A stretch of DNA of 57,078 nt from Enterococcus sp. BWB1-3 (GTDB lineage Bacteria; Bacillota; Bacilli; Lactobacillales; Enterococcaceae): the NCBI RefSeq assembly GCF_016745275.1, contig NZ_JADOEP010000026.1:1-57078 (forward strand). Reading direction: 5' to 3'. Of this stretch, positions 37,511-45,439 are shown in pieces; positions within the stretch are counted from its first letter, which is position 1; each line of letters opens with the position of its first letter. The notes under the pieces were generated by a model, which worked only from the letters and a program-made list of their open reading frames with translations, was not told where the DNA came from and ran no database searches. Made by a program: the position numbers and the translations under genes.

Positions 37511-38196
37511 ATTACTTATGGGAATTTATGGTGAAAGCCAATCAGCTGGAGGCAGCAAAAGAAAATATTGTCTTTCAGTATCCCAAACGCTATTCGCCTT
37601 ATCTGGAGCTGAACTTTGAAAATCTGAATGAACAGAAGCTTGCGGACGAGGTTGAAATTAATCCCTATTACCGCTTTTATTCCATTTTTTATGAGATGTT
37701 TCCCCCTGACGATGAGGAGAATCAGCAGTTGAAAACGACACTGTTTGATTTGTTTATCCATTATATCGGCGAAATTGATGTCAATCGTGGGAACAACAAA
37801 CGGGACTATCAGGTGAGCTTTGTTCAGGAGGATATGAAACATGGGCTGTTTGGTCGATTTGTTCAGGAAAACTATAACCGGTTTTCATTTAGCGAAAAGA
37901 AGCAGCTGGCACACAATCTGCTGCGGCTGTATCAAACCAATCAGGGCGTACTGATATTCAAAGAAACGATTCAATTCATCTATCCGAAAGCAATTCAATT
38001 TGTTCACTTGGGAGACAAGTATGAACTAACTGTTTTTTTACAGACAAAAAAAACAGAAGAGGAAGAAAAAAAGGTTGCTGTTTTAAAAGAATTGTTTTTA
38101 CCATTTAAGTTTTCGTTGGATATTTATTATGAACATATGATTGGAATTTTAGAAGAAGAAGCCTTTATGAAAATGGAGCAGTTTGTGATTTTCTAG
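37507..38196 (+). CDS. Unknown injection-locus protein, candidate baseplate wedge
   Basis: This 229-aa protein starts in an ATGA overlap with the upstream gene, with GGAG at 37497-37500. No family is certain. Helical N-terminal half: 'NPYYRFYSIFYEMFPPDDEE' and 'TTLFDLFIHYIGEIDVNRGN'. The C-terminal half, 'VLKELFLPFKFSLDIYYEHM' after 'YPKAIQFVHLGDKYELTVFL', recalls the last domain of phage tail protein I/TssG-type wedges that pack near the spike, but the similarity is loose. Obligate partnership with the 421-aa protein is likely from the overlap. Confidence 0.42.
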   Translation: MNYLWEFMVKANQLEAAKENIVFQYPKRYSPYLELNFENLNEQKLADEVEINPYYRFYSIFYEMFPPDDEENQQLKTTLFDLFIHYIGEIDVNRGNNKRDYQVSFVQEDMKHGLFGRFVQENYNRFSFSEKKQLAHNLLRLYQTNQGVLIFKETIQFIYPKAIQFVHLGDKYELTVFLQTKKTEEEEKKVAVLKELFLPFKFSLDIYYEHMIGILEEEAFMKMEQFVIF

Positions 38197-38624
38197 GGTG
38201 TATCTGAAAACATAAGACTGATTTTATGAAATAAAATCAATGGATTGAATCGAAAGTAAGGTCATACAGGGACTTGTGCCTACGCTTTACCGAATGCTCA
38301 TCGTATGTCTGAGTGTTGTGTAAGGACGAGTTTAGGACAGAAATAAAGTTTCAAACTCTCTTCATACTCTAAACCCGAATAAACGGCGGTACAAGACATG
38401 ACAACGCTTTTCTAAATAATGTGTTTGATGAGAACCGAACAAGGTGAGATGCGCAGATATAAGGTTTTTCTGCAGTATAAGGATTGGTATGCGAAATAAG
38501 GATTTTATAAAAGTGAAAGCATTCATCCAATGTTTAGCGTTTGTTTATTTCAACTTTTTCGAAAATAGTAATCACTGGAGTTTTTCAGATATGTTCTAAG
38601 CAATAAATAAATGAGGTGTAGTCA
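38194..38624. repeat. Gap with MITE end and dispersed repeat copy 5
   Basis: A solitary MITE-type end, TAGGGTGTATCTGAAAA (38194-38210), overlaps the stop codon of the preceding gene; no matching right end is found. From 38327 to 38391 lies the reverse complement of the end of the repeat at 13971-14034. The remainder is AT-rich leader of the Hsp70-like gene, without a confident promoter. Confidence 0.5.
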
Positions 38625-41258
38625 ATGAGTCTGTATCAGTCACGTTTAGAAAAAAGCTACCAGAAACGAAATATGAATCGATACTCCCGGCCGGCGTTGG
38701 AACGCTTAACGACCCTGCAGCTGAGGGATATTTGTTATAAGGAAAAGCTTGTTAAAGGGATTGCCAATTCATTGGACCGGGACCGGTTTATTGAAACGAT
38801 TCTGCATTTTCGCGGGCTTAATGAGGATACGCTGATTCAGAATTATGACAGCGCCGGCTTTTCCAGAGTGGAAAAATTGGTGGACAATCATTTGGGTGAA
38901 GAACTAAGTTCACGGGAAATGATTCTCAATCCGGCAAAGCTGACTGTCTACAAAGGGCTGAGTGTAGAGCCGAGAGATCAATATATTGTAGAAACATCAG
39001 CCCCTTTTCTGCAAACCTCAAATGTTCTTTTAGTGAACGATCAAAAGCAGCTTTGCGGTATTTTTACATTGCGGGCCATTGACGATACGAACCAGACATT
39101 TGTTTTATGTATGGATAAAAGCATGCCTGTTACACCGTCCAACAATAAAGTTTATCATCTGCTGTACTTTAAAGCGTTGGAGTCTGAATATCTATTTGAC
39201 ATTTATACGGGAAATGAGCGGCTGCTGAATGCACTGGTGGATTACTATGATGTACCGCTGTTGGATTTGGAAATTGCAGAGCTGCCTGTAACTAAACAGA
39301 TTCTGGCGATTGATTTCGGGACCAGCAATTCGACGGCTGGTGTTTATATGGGCAGCGAATATGAAGAGCTGATGAATGCTCATGAGCTGTTAAACGGCAG
39401 TCTGCAGAAGGATCAAATTAATTATGTGCAATTTGAAACCGGCAATCAGCTGCCGGGAGAGTGGTCGTCTTTGCTGCCATCAGCAGTCAGTGTGGAAAGC
39501 TGTCATCCAGATCAGCCAATTTCCTATTGCTTTGGTTATCAGGCCTTAAGCGATAGTCAGTTTTCCCGAATCGATGATCATTTTGGAACAACCTTTTATG
39601 AGCTGAAGCGTTGGGTTCATTCCTATGATCAGAAAGAACAGCTTGTGGATTTACTGGGAAATAAAGCCGAGGTTACTCGAGGTTCAATTATTCAAGCCTT
39701 TATCGAATACATGATTCAACATGCCGAACAGCAGTTCAAATGCCGCTTTGTTCACCTGCATGTTTCCAGTCCGGTTAAAATGAAGCATCAGTTTATTTCC
39801 ATGTTTCAGGAACTGTTTCCGGCGTATCACATCGATCAGCAGCATGCCCTGGATGAAGGGATTTCTGTTCTCTATAATACGATTTCCAGTCAAATCGATC
39901 AAAGAAATTTTCTTCACGGAGAAGAGTATCAGGCACTGATTTTTGACTGCGGCGGCGGAACAACCGACATGTCTTCCTGTGTGTTCAAAATTGAGGACAG
40001 TCGGGTTTCCTACCGTGTGACTATCCAGACAACCTTTGAAAATGGTGATGTTAATTTTGGTGGAAACAATTTAACCTATCGTATTCTTCAATTTTTGAAA
40101 ATCCGCTTTGCCGCTTTTTATATGAAAGAGCCATATGTAAGCGTGGATGAATGGTTTCCGGGCGGCGCAGACGATGGTTACAGAGCCATTGATGAATTTG
40201 GCGTTCAGGCATTCTATCAGCGGTTTGAGACGCTTTATGAAGAAGCGGAGGAAATCTTGCCGACCCAATTTTGCAGATATAAGAATCAAAATTACGATAC
40301 TTATAAACGTGTTCAAAACAATTACTATTTCCTGTGGAAGCTGGCTGAAGCGGTCAAACATCGCTTCTATGATTATTCTGACAGCTGGCAGTTAAGTATT
40401 GGAGCATCAGGACTGGAGCAAGAAGAGATGCTGCTGGGCGAGCTGAAAGGCTTTAAGTTGTCCGTCCGTAAAAATAATCTGCTGGATTATGTCTATCAGA
40501 TTCCAGAGCTGCACATTAACCGCAATGAAATGAACAGCCTGATTAAAGGGGATATCTATTCGATTGTGAAGAAATTCTTCGAGGATCTGTATGAAAATCA
40601 GCAGCTGCAGGATTTTTCAATCATTAAGATGACCGGTCAATCCTGCAAGATTCCATTGTTTAGAGAAGCCCTAAAGGAATTTATAGCCGGTAAAAATATC
40701 GAGTTTCGACAGAAGAAAGACAATGCGCTGATGGAGCTGAAGCTGTCCTGCCTAAATGGTTCAATTCGTTACCTGGAGGATTGTAAAACAGCAATTATAC
40801 GACCGAAGCTGATTAATGCGGTACCTGAAATTCCCTATACGGTTTATGCGGCGGATCATCATGGCGAGACAGTTCAGCTTTTGCTGCGCAATGACAAGAT
40901 TACACAGGTCAGCGGGTTCATTTCCAAAGATCATACTGTCAGGGAAGTTCGTTTCTTCCTGCGCAGCGAGGAGCAGGAGGAGCATACCAGCTTCCTCTAT
41001 CAGAATGAGTTGACAGCATATGTTCCTGTTGCTTATCAGGAGATTAACAGCAGCTATACCCGCTATATTCGACAGGATGATGTGGATAATATCGAGGATG
41101 AAGAAGTGAAATTCTTTGTGTATGCCAATGAAAATAACTGGGGCTTTTATGTCTTGCCGATTACCCGCCGCAATGGCAATCTGCTGCGGGGAGAAGAACA
41201 GTATTTTCCGTTCGAGAATGAAAGCTGGGAAATCAATTTCTTTGATGGAATGAAATAA
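38625..41258 (+). CDS. Large Hsp70/actin-fold ATPase with N-terminal extension
   Basis: This 877-aa cytoplasmic protein carries a SAP-like helical motif near residues 25-65 ('ALERLTTLQLRDICYKEKLV'), a 150-aa beta-rich domain, then an Hsp70-type ATPase from about 225. Phosphate-1 is 'LAIDFGTSNSTAGVYMG' (about 226-242), phosphate-2 'IFDCGGGTTDMSSCVF' (about 438-453), and the adenosine motif 'IKMTGQSCKIPLFREAL' (about 667). The last 170 residues form a separate beta-rich domain instead of a standard substrate-binding domain. GAGGTG at 38613-38618 sets the ATG. With the J-domain protein upstream it makes a dedicated chaperone pair, possibly for sheath assembly or recycling in place of ClpV. Confidence 0.8.
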   Translation: MSLYQSRLEKSYQKRNMNRYSRPALERLTTLQLRDICYKEKLVKGIANSLDRDRFIETILHFRGLNEDTLIQNYDSAGFSRVEKLVDNHLGEELSSREMILNPAKLTVYKGLSVEPRDQYIVETSAPFLQTSNVLLVNDQKQLCGIFTLRAIDDTNQTFVLCMDKSMPVTPSNNKVYHLLYFKALESEYLFDIYTGNERLLNALVDYYDVPLLDLEIAELPVTKQILAIDFGTSNSTAGVYMGSEYEELMNAHELLNGSLQKDQINYVQFETGNQLPGEWSSLLPSAVSVESCHPDQPISYCFGYQALSDSQFSRIDDHFGTTFYELKRWVHSYDQKEQLVDLLGNKAEVTRGSIIQAFIEYMIQHAEQQFKCRFVHLHVSSPVKMKHQFISMFQELFPAYHIDQQHALDEGISVLYNTISSQIDQRNFLHGEEYQALIFDCGGGTTDMSSCVFKIEDSRVSYRVTIQTTFENGDVNFGGNNLTYRILQFLKIRFAAFYMKEPYVSVDEWFPGGADDGYRAIDEFGVQAFYQRFETLYEEAEEILPTQFCRYKNQNYDTYKRVQNNYYFLWKLAEAVKHRFYDYSDSWQLSIGASGLEQEEMLLGELKGFKLSVRKNNLLDYVYQIPELHINRNEMNSLIKGDIYSIVKKFFEDLYENQQLQDFSIIKMTGQSCKIPLFREALKEFIAGKNIEFRQKKDNALMELKLSCLNGSIRYLEDCKTAIIRPKLINAVPEIPYTVYAADHHGETVQLLLRNDKITQVSGFISKDHTVREVRFFLRSEEQEEHTSFLYQNELTAYVPVAYQEINSSYTRYIRQDDVDNIEDEEVKFFVYANENNWGFYVLPITRRNGNLLRGEEQYFPFENESWEINFFDGMK

Positions 41259-41334
41259 GGAATGAGAAATAAAAGGGAAGTTATAAATAAAGGAATTACA
41301 GAAAAATAAAAATAGAGTTAGGGAGTTTGTTGAA

Positions 41335-41751
41335 ATGGAAGAAATGAATAAAGAAGTAACGAACAAAGAGGCAACATTGCCGGTAGGTGTAAAGTGGGTT
41401 AGTTGGATTTGGTTGCTTAATGGAGGGATAACAGCAATTATGCTGATTCTTTTAATTATAGAATCTATGAGTTTTGGTGCATTTTTTGGGTTTGGATTAG
41501 TGATGGGCTTGTTGTCTGTGGTAATAAAAATCGGTCCTTTTATTTGTATCTATAAAAGAACACCGAAAATGTATGACAATTTAAAGATTTTTTTCTGGTT
41601 AAATGTTGTTCTGTTTGTTATAACCACGATAATGTCTTTTAAAGTAAAGGTTATCGTTTCAATCTTTTTACTTTTCTGGTTTTGGTCAGATCTGAAAACA
41701 GAGAGAACAAAGGCGTATTTTGGCTATGGAGAAGCAGCCAAAGCAGAATAA
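41335..41751 (+). CDS. Four-helix membrane protein, paralogue 1 of 3
   Basis: This 138-aa protein has a charged N-terminus and four hydrophobic helices, with 'WVSWIWLLNGGITAIMLILL', 'VVIKIGPFICIYKRTPKMYD' and a C-terminal 'TKAYFGYG'. The next two genes encode relatives with the same helix spacing and the same tail. I do not recognise the family. Possible roles are immunity to a membrane-acting effector or a membrane platform for the injection machine. GGGAG at 41321-41325 precedes the ATG. Confidence 0.6.
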   Translation: MEEMNKEVTNKEATLPVGVKWVSWIWLLNGGITAIMLILLIIESMSFGAFFGFGLVMGLLSVVIKIGPFICIYKRTPKMYDNLKIFFWLNVVLFVITTIMSFKVKVIVSIFLLFWFWSDLKTERTKAYFGYGEAAKAE

Positions 41752-41840
41752 AAGAGAATCTGCTGCAATGATTTACAAAAAGAGTGAGATGACTCAGTGC
41801 TAAAGTTAACTAGAGTATTAAAAAAATGGAGTTGGATGGA

Positions 41841-42251
41841 ATGGAAAAAAAGAAAAACGAAATTATTTTACCTCTTGGGATACAGCTGATCAGTTTTATG
41901 TGGCTGTTATATGGGGTTTTTACAACAATTATTATTGTTATGACCATTTCAGCAGCTTTGAATGGACGAGAGATTCTTATTGGAGAAATTCTGGGAGAAG
42001 TGTTTACTGCTGTAATAAAAATTGCTCCTTTCATTTGCATATATAAAAAGGTGCCAGGTAAGTACAATCATTTAAGGCTTTTGCTTGGGCTAAATGCTGT
42101 ACAGCTGATTATAAGCAATATCATCGATTTAAAAGGGCAGGCTTTCTTCTCAGCGTATTTCCTTATCTGGTTTTGGGTTGATTTGAGATCCGAGAAAACG
42201 AGGGCCTATTTTGGTTATGGAAAATCTGTGACAACAGAGAAAGAAAGGTAA
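41841..42251 (+). CDS. Four-helix membrane protein, paralogue 2 of 3
   Basis: This 136-aa relative of the preceding protein has matching blocks 'LPLGIQLISFMWLLYGVFTT', 'AVIKIAPFICIYKKVPGKYN', 'FLIWFWVDLRSEKTRAYFGY'. It is the closest of the three to paralogue 1 (shared 'VIKI.PFICIYK'). The ATG at 41841 has GGAG about 9 nt upstream; an earlier in-frame ATG at 41826 lies at the ribosome site itself. The three genes probably arose by tandem duplication. Confidence 0.58.
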   Translation: MEKKKNEIILPLGIQLISFMWLLYGVFTTIIIVMTISAALNGREILIGEILGEVFTAVIKIAPFICIYKKVPGKYNHLRLLLGLNAVQLIISNIIDLKGQAFFSAYFLIWFWVDLRSEKTRAYFGYGKSVTTEKER

Positions 42252-42272
42252 ATTTGATTGGGGGAAATAAAA

Positions 42273-42704
42273 ATGGAGGCGTTAAAGCCAAAGATAAAGA
42301 AGAAACTGCCGAAGCGGATTCGCTGGATAAGCCTCTTTTGGGCGCTGGATGCCGTATTAACAGTGTTGTCAATGATTGGTTTTATAGGAATTATGTTGTC
42401 AGATGATCTCTTTTTAATGGAAATAGTGATTTTTTATCTGTTGTGTATCACAGTAAGGCTAGGGACTGAAGTGAGTATTTTTATTGGGACGCCGAAAATG
42501 TACCCTCTTATGAAAGTCTTTTTTGGTCTAAATATTGTCGTTTCTATCCTTAATTTTTCTCCCTTAGTCCCACTTAGAACGATACTGCTGGTGACAAGTC
42601 TGATTATATTTTGGAGCGGCTTATCGCAGGAACAGACAAAAGACTATTTTGGTGTTTGGATCTCCGGGCAATCAAACTTGGAGAAGAGTGAAGAAAATAA
42701 ATAA
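42273..42704 (+). CDS. Four-helix membrane protein, paralogue 3 of 3
   Basis: This most divergent copy (143 aa) keeps the lysine-rich N-terminus, four helices, 'GTPKMYPLMKVFFGLNIVVS' (matching 'RTPKMYDNLKIFFWLNVVLF' of paralogue 1) and the tail 'EQTKDYFGV'. The ATG at 42273 follows GGGGGAA. It is followed by a hairpin before the first vgrG-like gene, which may end or attenuate this sub-operon. Confidence 0.57.
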   Translation: MEALKPKIKKKLPKRIRWISLFWALDAVLTVLSMIGFIGIMLSDDLFLMEIVIFYLLCITVRLGTEVSIFIGTPKMYPLMKVFFGLNIVVSILNFSPLVPLRTILLVTSLIIFWSGLSQEQTKDYFGVWISGQSNLEKSEENK

Positions 42705-42706
42705 AG

Positions 42707-42762
42707 GCAGGGATGAGGGGAATTCTTTCGTTCTTAAATGTGCAAAGAATTCCCTAAGCTGC
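42707..42762. repeat. Hairpin upstream of the first spike gene
   Basis: GGGAATTCTTT (42718-42728) pairs perfectly with AAAGAATTCCC (42744-42754); an outer GCAG/CTGC (42707-42710, 42759-42762) extends the stem. No T tract follows, so it is more likely an mRNA stability or processing element than a terminator. Confidence 0.55.
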
Positions 42763-42829
42763 TTGTACATAATAAAAGAAAATAAAAAGTTGGAGCCGTT
42801 CAAGTATAAAGAAGCTTAGGAGTGAGAAT

Positions 42830-45439
42830 ATGGATCAGGCAATTACGTTTTCGAATATGAAGCTGGTGTGCAGCTTTTCTTATCTGCATATTGAGCAGCT
42901 TTCGTTTGTGCATAGTCTAAACAATCATGGTATTATGCATCTTTGTGTCAGCATAGAAGAAAAAGTGGCGAAAAGGCTGCTAAGTCAATCTTTATCGAAT
43001 GAAACTATCCAACTTGTTACAAGTGAAAATAAAAAAATTTTGTTTTCTGGAATGATAGAAAAGATGATCATTTCTTGTATCAAACAAGTTTGGCAAGTTG
43101 AAATTGTGATTGTTACTTCAACTAAAAATATGGATATTAAAAAAAGAAGGAAATCCTTTCAAGACATTTCAAAGTCTTATGTACAATTGATTTCTGAAAT
43201 TTCAGGAGACTACCCTGCCAGCCAATTTATTGATGTGAATACGTTGTCAAAGAATCTTGAAACGATGATTCTTCAGTATGACGAAACAGATTGGCAGTTG
43301 ATTAAACGTCTTGCAGCAATTAATAATACATTTTTAGTTGCAGATATTATTGACACACGACCAAAATTTTGGGTTGGCTTAAAAGAAGGATGCAGAATTG
43401 AATTCTCAAAAACAAAATATACATTTGGTAGGAATTATCAACAAATTCGGCAGGTTCAGGAAAATCCTCTGGGAAGACCAACGACAAATAAGGTAAACCA
43501 GCTGATTATTGAGACCGTAGCGAACTATGATTTAGGAGATTATCTGCTCAAGGATCAGGAAAAATATTTTATTATCAAAAAAAAATGTACACTTGTCAAC
43601 GGGCAATTGGAATTTGAATATAAAGTAATGATAAAACAAGGCTTTAATTATTGGGTGCCGCAACAAAAAGAAAATATTGGTATTACGCTGGAAGGAACTG
43701 TTATTGCTGTAAGCGGAACGAATGTTAAAGTACATCTTGATATTGACAAGAAGCAAGGTATTCAAAATGCGACTTGGTTTCCATATCTTACTGAAGGGAG
43801 TAACATCACCTATTACATGCCTGAAATTGGTTCACGTGTAAAGGTATATTTCCCTCAGGAAAATGAAAAGAAGGCAACTGCAACACTTGGAATTCGCAGT
43901 AACATTTCTTCTTATCGAGATGAAATGAACGATCCGACAACCAAGATACTCAGTAATCCACAGGGAAAAAGAATTTCTTTATCTTCTAATGATTTGTCAA
44001 TTATTTCCAGCGATAGGCTTTCGATTACCCTAACTGATGGAAGCAATATTGCAATTAACAGTAACAGCAGTATAAATATACACTCAGCGGCAGATGTCAG
44101 TTTTTCAAGCCGTAAATCTATTTCAGTTACCAGTGACAGCAGTATTACTTTGCAAGGGAAAAGTACCAGCTCTATTCTAATAGCAGCGGATATTCAGTTG
44201 TCCAGTCCTGATTTACAGTACTCAGGAGGCTCTGGAGTGAAGGCGATTCATAAAACTCTTGAGGGCAGCAGTCAAACCAAACGTAAAAAACGAGCTGCTT
44301 CAACACAGGCAATACAGGATCTGAATAAAATGGAGATCAGTCAAAAGGCAATTTCGAGTATTCCCATTATTGATAACTTATCAAAAAAACTTGGAGTGAT
44401 TGAGAGAGTAGCTGCTACAGCAGTTAATACCATTCCTTTTACAACGAATCAGCGAATCATTCAAAAGGAACCGGAAGCTATTATAGATGATATTTCGCAA
44501 AAACAGGATTATCGTGCAAAGGTTTCATTTGGTACTTTACCCATAGAAGGAAGCAAAATTGTCCCTCTTAGATTAGAGACAACGGGTTTACAAACGATGA
44601 GGGTTAAACCAAATGGAAATCTAAATAAACAACCTGATACGAATGTGGCAAATCAGATGTTTTCTCAGAAAAATACAAAAATTGAAAAGATAGTATCACA
44701 GAATCAAATGAACCAGGAGCATGGAAAAGCAGCTGATTCAAAAATGAAAATTAAGACAATTGATTTAAATCAATTAGCAGCTAAGTCAGTGCAGTTGCCT
44801 GAGACCAATACACTATCTACGGGAAGTATTAACAAAAAAGAAAAAAGGTTACATGATGCGAATCAACCAACTGCTGACAGAGAACAGAAAGAACATCACT
44901 CGGTTAATCCAACCAGCAAGAATCAGAAAATGGTGTCTGCTACAGAAAATCAGAGTGGAAAAACACAAACTGCTGGTGGTAAGACCAATCCGGGAACCGC
45001 AGGAAGCAGTTCAGGAAACAGCGCATCTGGTGGTGGTTTTGGAGTTGTCAATAAAGGTGCTGTTTCTGCAATTAGCCCGGTAGCATTTATTAATGCTCAA
45101 ACCAACGCGATGATAAAAAGTGCTAACCGAAAAGTGACGAATAAGTTATTGCAGAGTATGAGTATTCGACAAATTACATCCGGATCGGTCTTGAAAATTG
45201 CAAATTTAAATAAAGTATCTACTTCAACACCAGCAGATGATGGGCAAACTGGAACGATAATTTCTGAAAGAAAAGTGTTCTCAGGAATATCGCTTCAAAA
45301 TAGACTTAATCTGAAGCCGGTTGTGGTCAGACCATTGATTCTAAATAGTGACTCTTCAACTAAACTTCAGAGTACAGTAGTGATTGATTCATTCAGGAAG
45401 GTGGAAACAACGCTTGGATTTAGTGAACGGAACACATAA
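42830..45439 (+). CDS. VgrG-like spike protein 1 with long C-terminal extension
   Basis: This 869-aa protein has a GPD/gp27-like base (1-285, with 'YDETDWQLIKRLAAINNTFL'), an OB fold (about 287-360, 'ATWFPYLTEGSNITYYMPEI'), and a needle of short beta repeats (385-465, 'ITLTDGSNIAINSNSSINIH'). Beyond 470 comes a 400-aa Gln/Asn/Ser/Lys-rich, probably disordered extension, ending in a Gly-Ser-rich patch ('AGSSSGNSASGGGFGVVNKG') and a hydrophobic segment. Spike proteins trimerise at the tip and carry cargo. The extension overlaps the RHS gene start by 26 nt and could bind that cargo. AGGAG precedes the ATG. Confidence 0.78.
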   Translation: MDQAITFSNMKLVCSFSYLHIEQLSFVHSLNNHGIMHLCVSIEEKVAKRLLSQSLSNETIQLVTSENKKILFSGMIEKMIISCIKQVWQVEIVIVTSTKNMDIKKRRKSFQDISKSYVQLISEISGDYPASQFIDVNTLSKNLETMILQYDETDWQLIKRLAAINNTFLVADIIDTRPKFWVGLKEGCRIEFSKTKYTFGRNYQQIRQVQENPLGRPTTNKVNQLIIETVANYDLGDYLLKDQEKYFIIKKKCTLVNGQLEFEYKVMIKQGFNYWVPQQKENIGITLEGTVIAVSGTNVKVHLDIDKKQGIQNATWFPYLTEGSNITYYMPEIGSRVKVYFPQENEKKATATLGIRSNISSYRDEMNDPTTKILSNPQGKRISLSSNDLSIISSDRLSITLTDGSNIAINSNSSINIHSAADVSFSSRKSISVTSDSSITLQGKSTSSILIAADIQLSSPDLQYSGGSGVKAIHKTLEGSSQTKRKKRAASTQAIQDLNKMEISQKAISSIPIIDNLSKKLGVIERVAATAVNTIPFTTNQRIIQKEPEAIIDDISQKQDYRAKVSFGTLPIEGSKIVPLRLETTGLQTMRVKPNGNLNKQPDTNVANQMFSQKNTKIEKIVSQNQMNQEHGKAADSKMKIKTIDLNQLAAKSVQLPETNTLSTGSINKKEKRLHDANQPTADREQKEHHSVNPTSKNQKMVSATENQSGKTQTAGGKTNPGTAGSSSGNSASGGGFGVVNKGAVSAISPVAFINAQTNAMIKSANRKVTNKLLQSMSIRQITSGSVLKIANLNKVSTSTPADDGQTGTIISERKVFSGISLQNRLNLKPVVVRPLILNSDSSTKLQSTVVIDSFRKVETTLGFSERNT

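Noticed and set aside
45384-45413. Earlier TTG start of the RHS gene
   Set aside because: GGAAGGTGG lies downstream of it and fits the TTG at 45414 instead.
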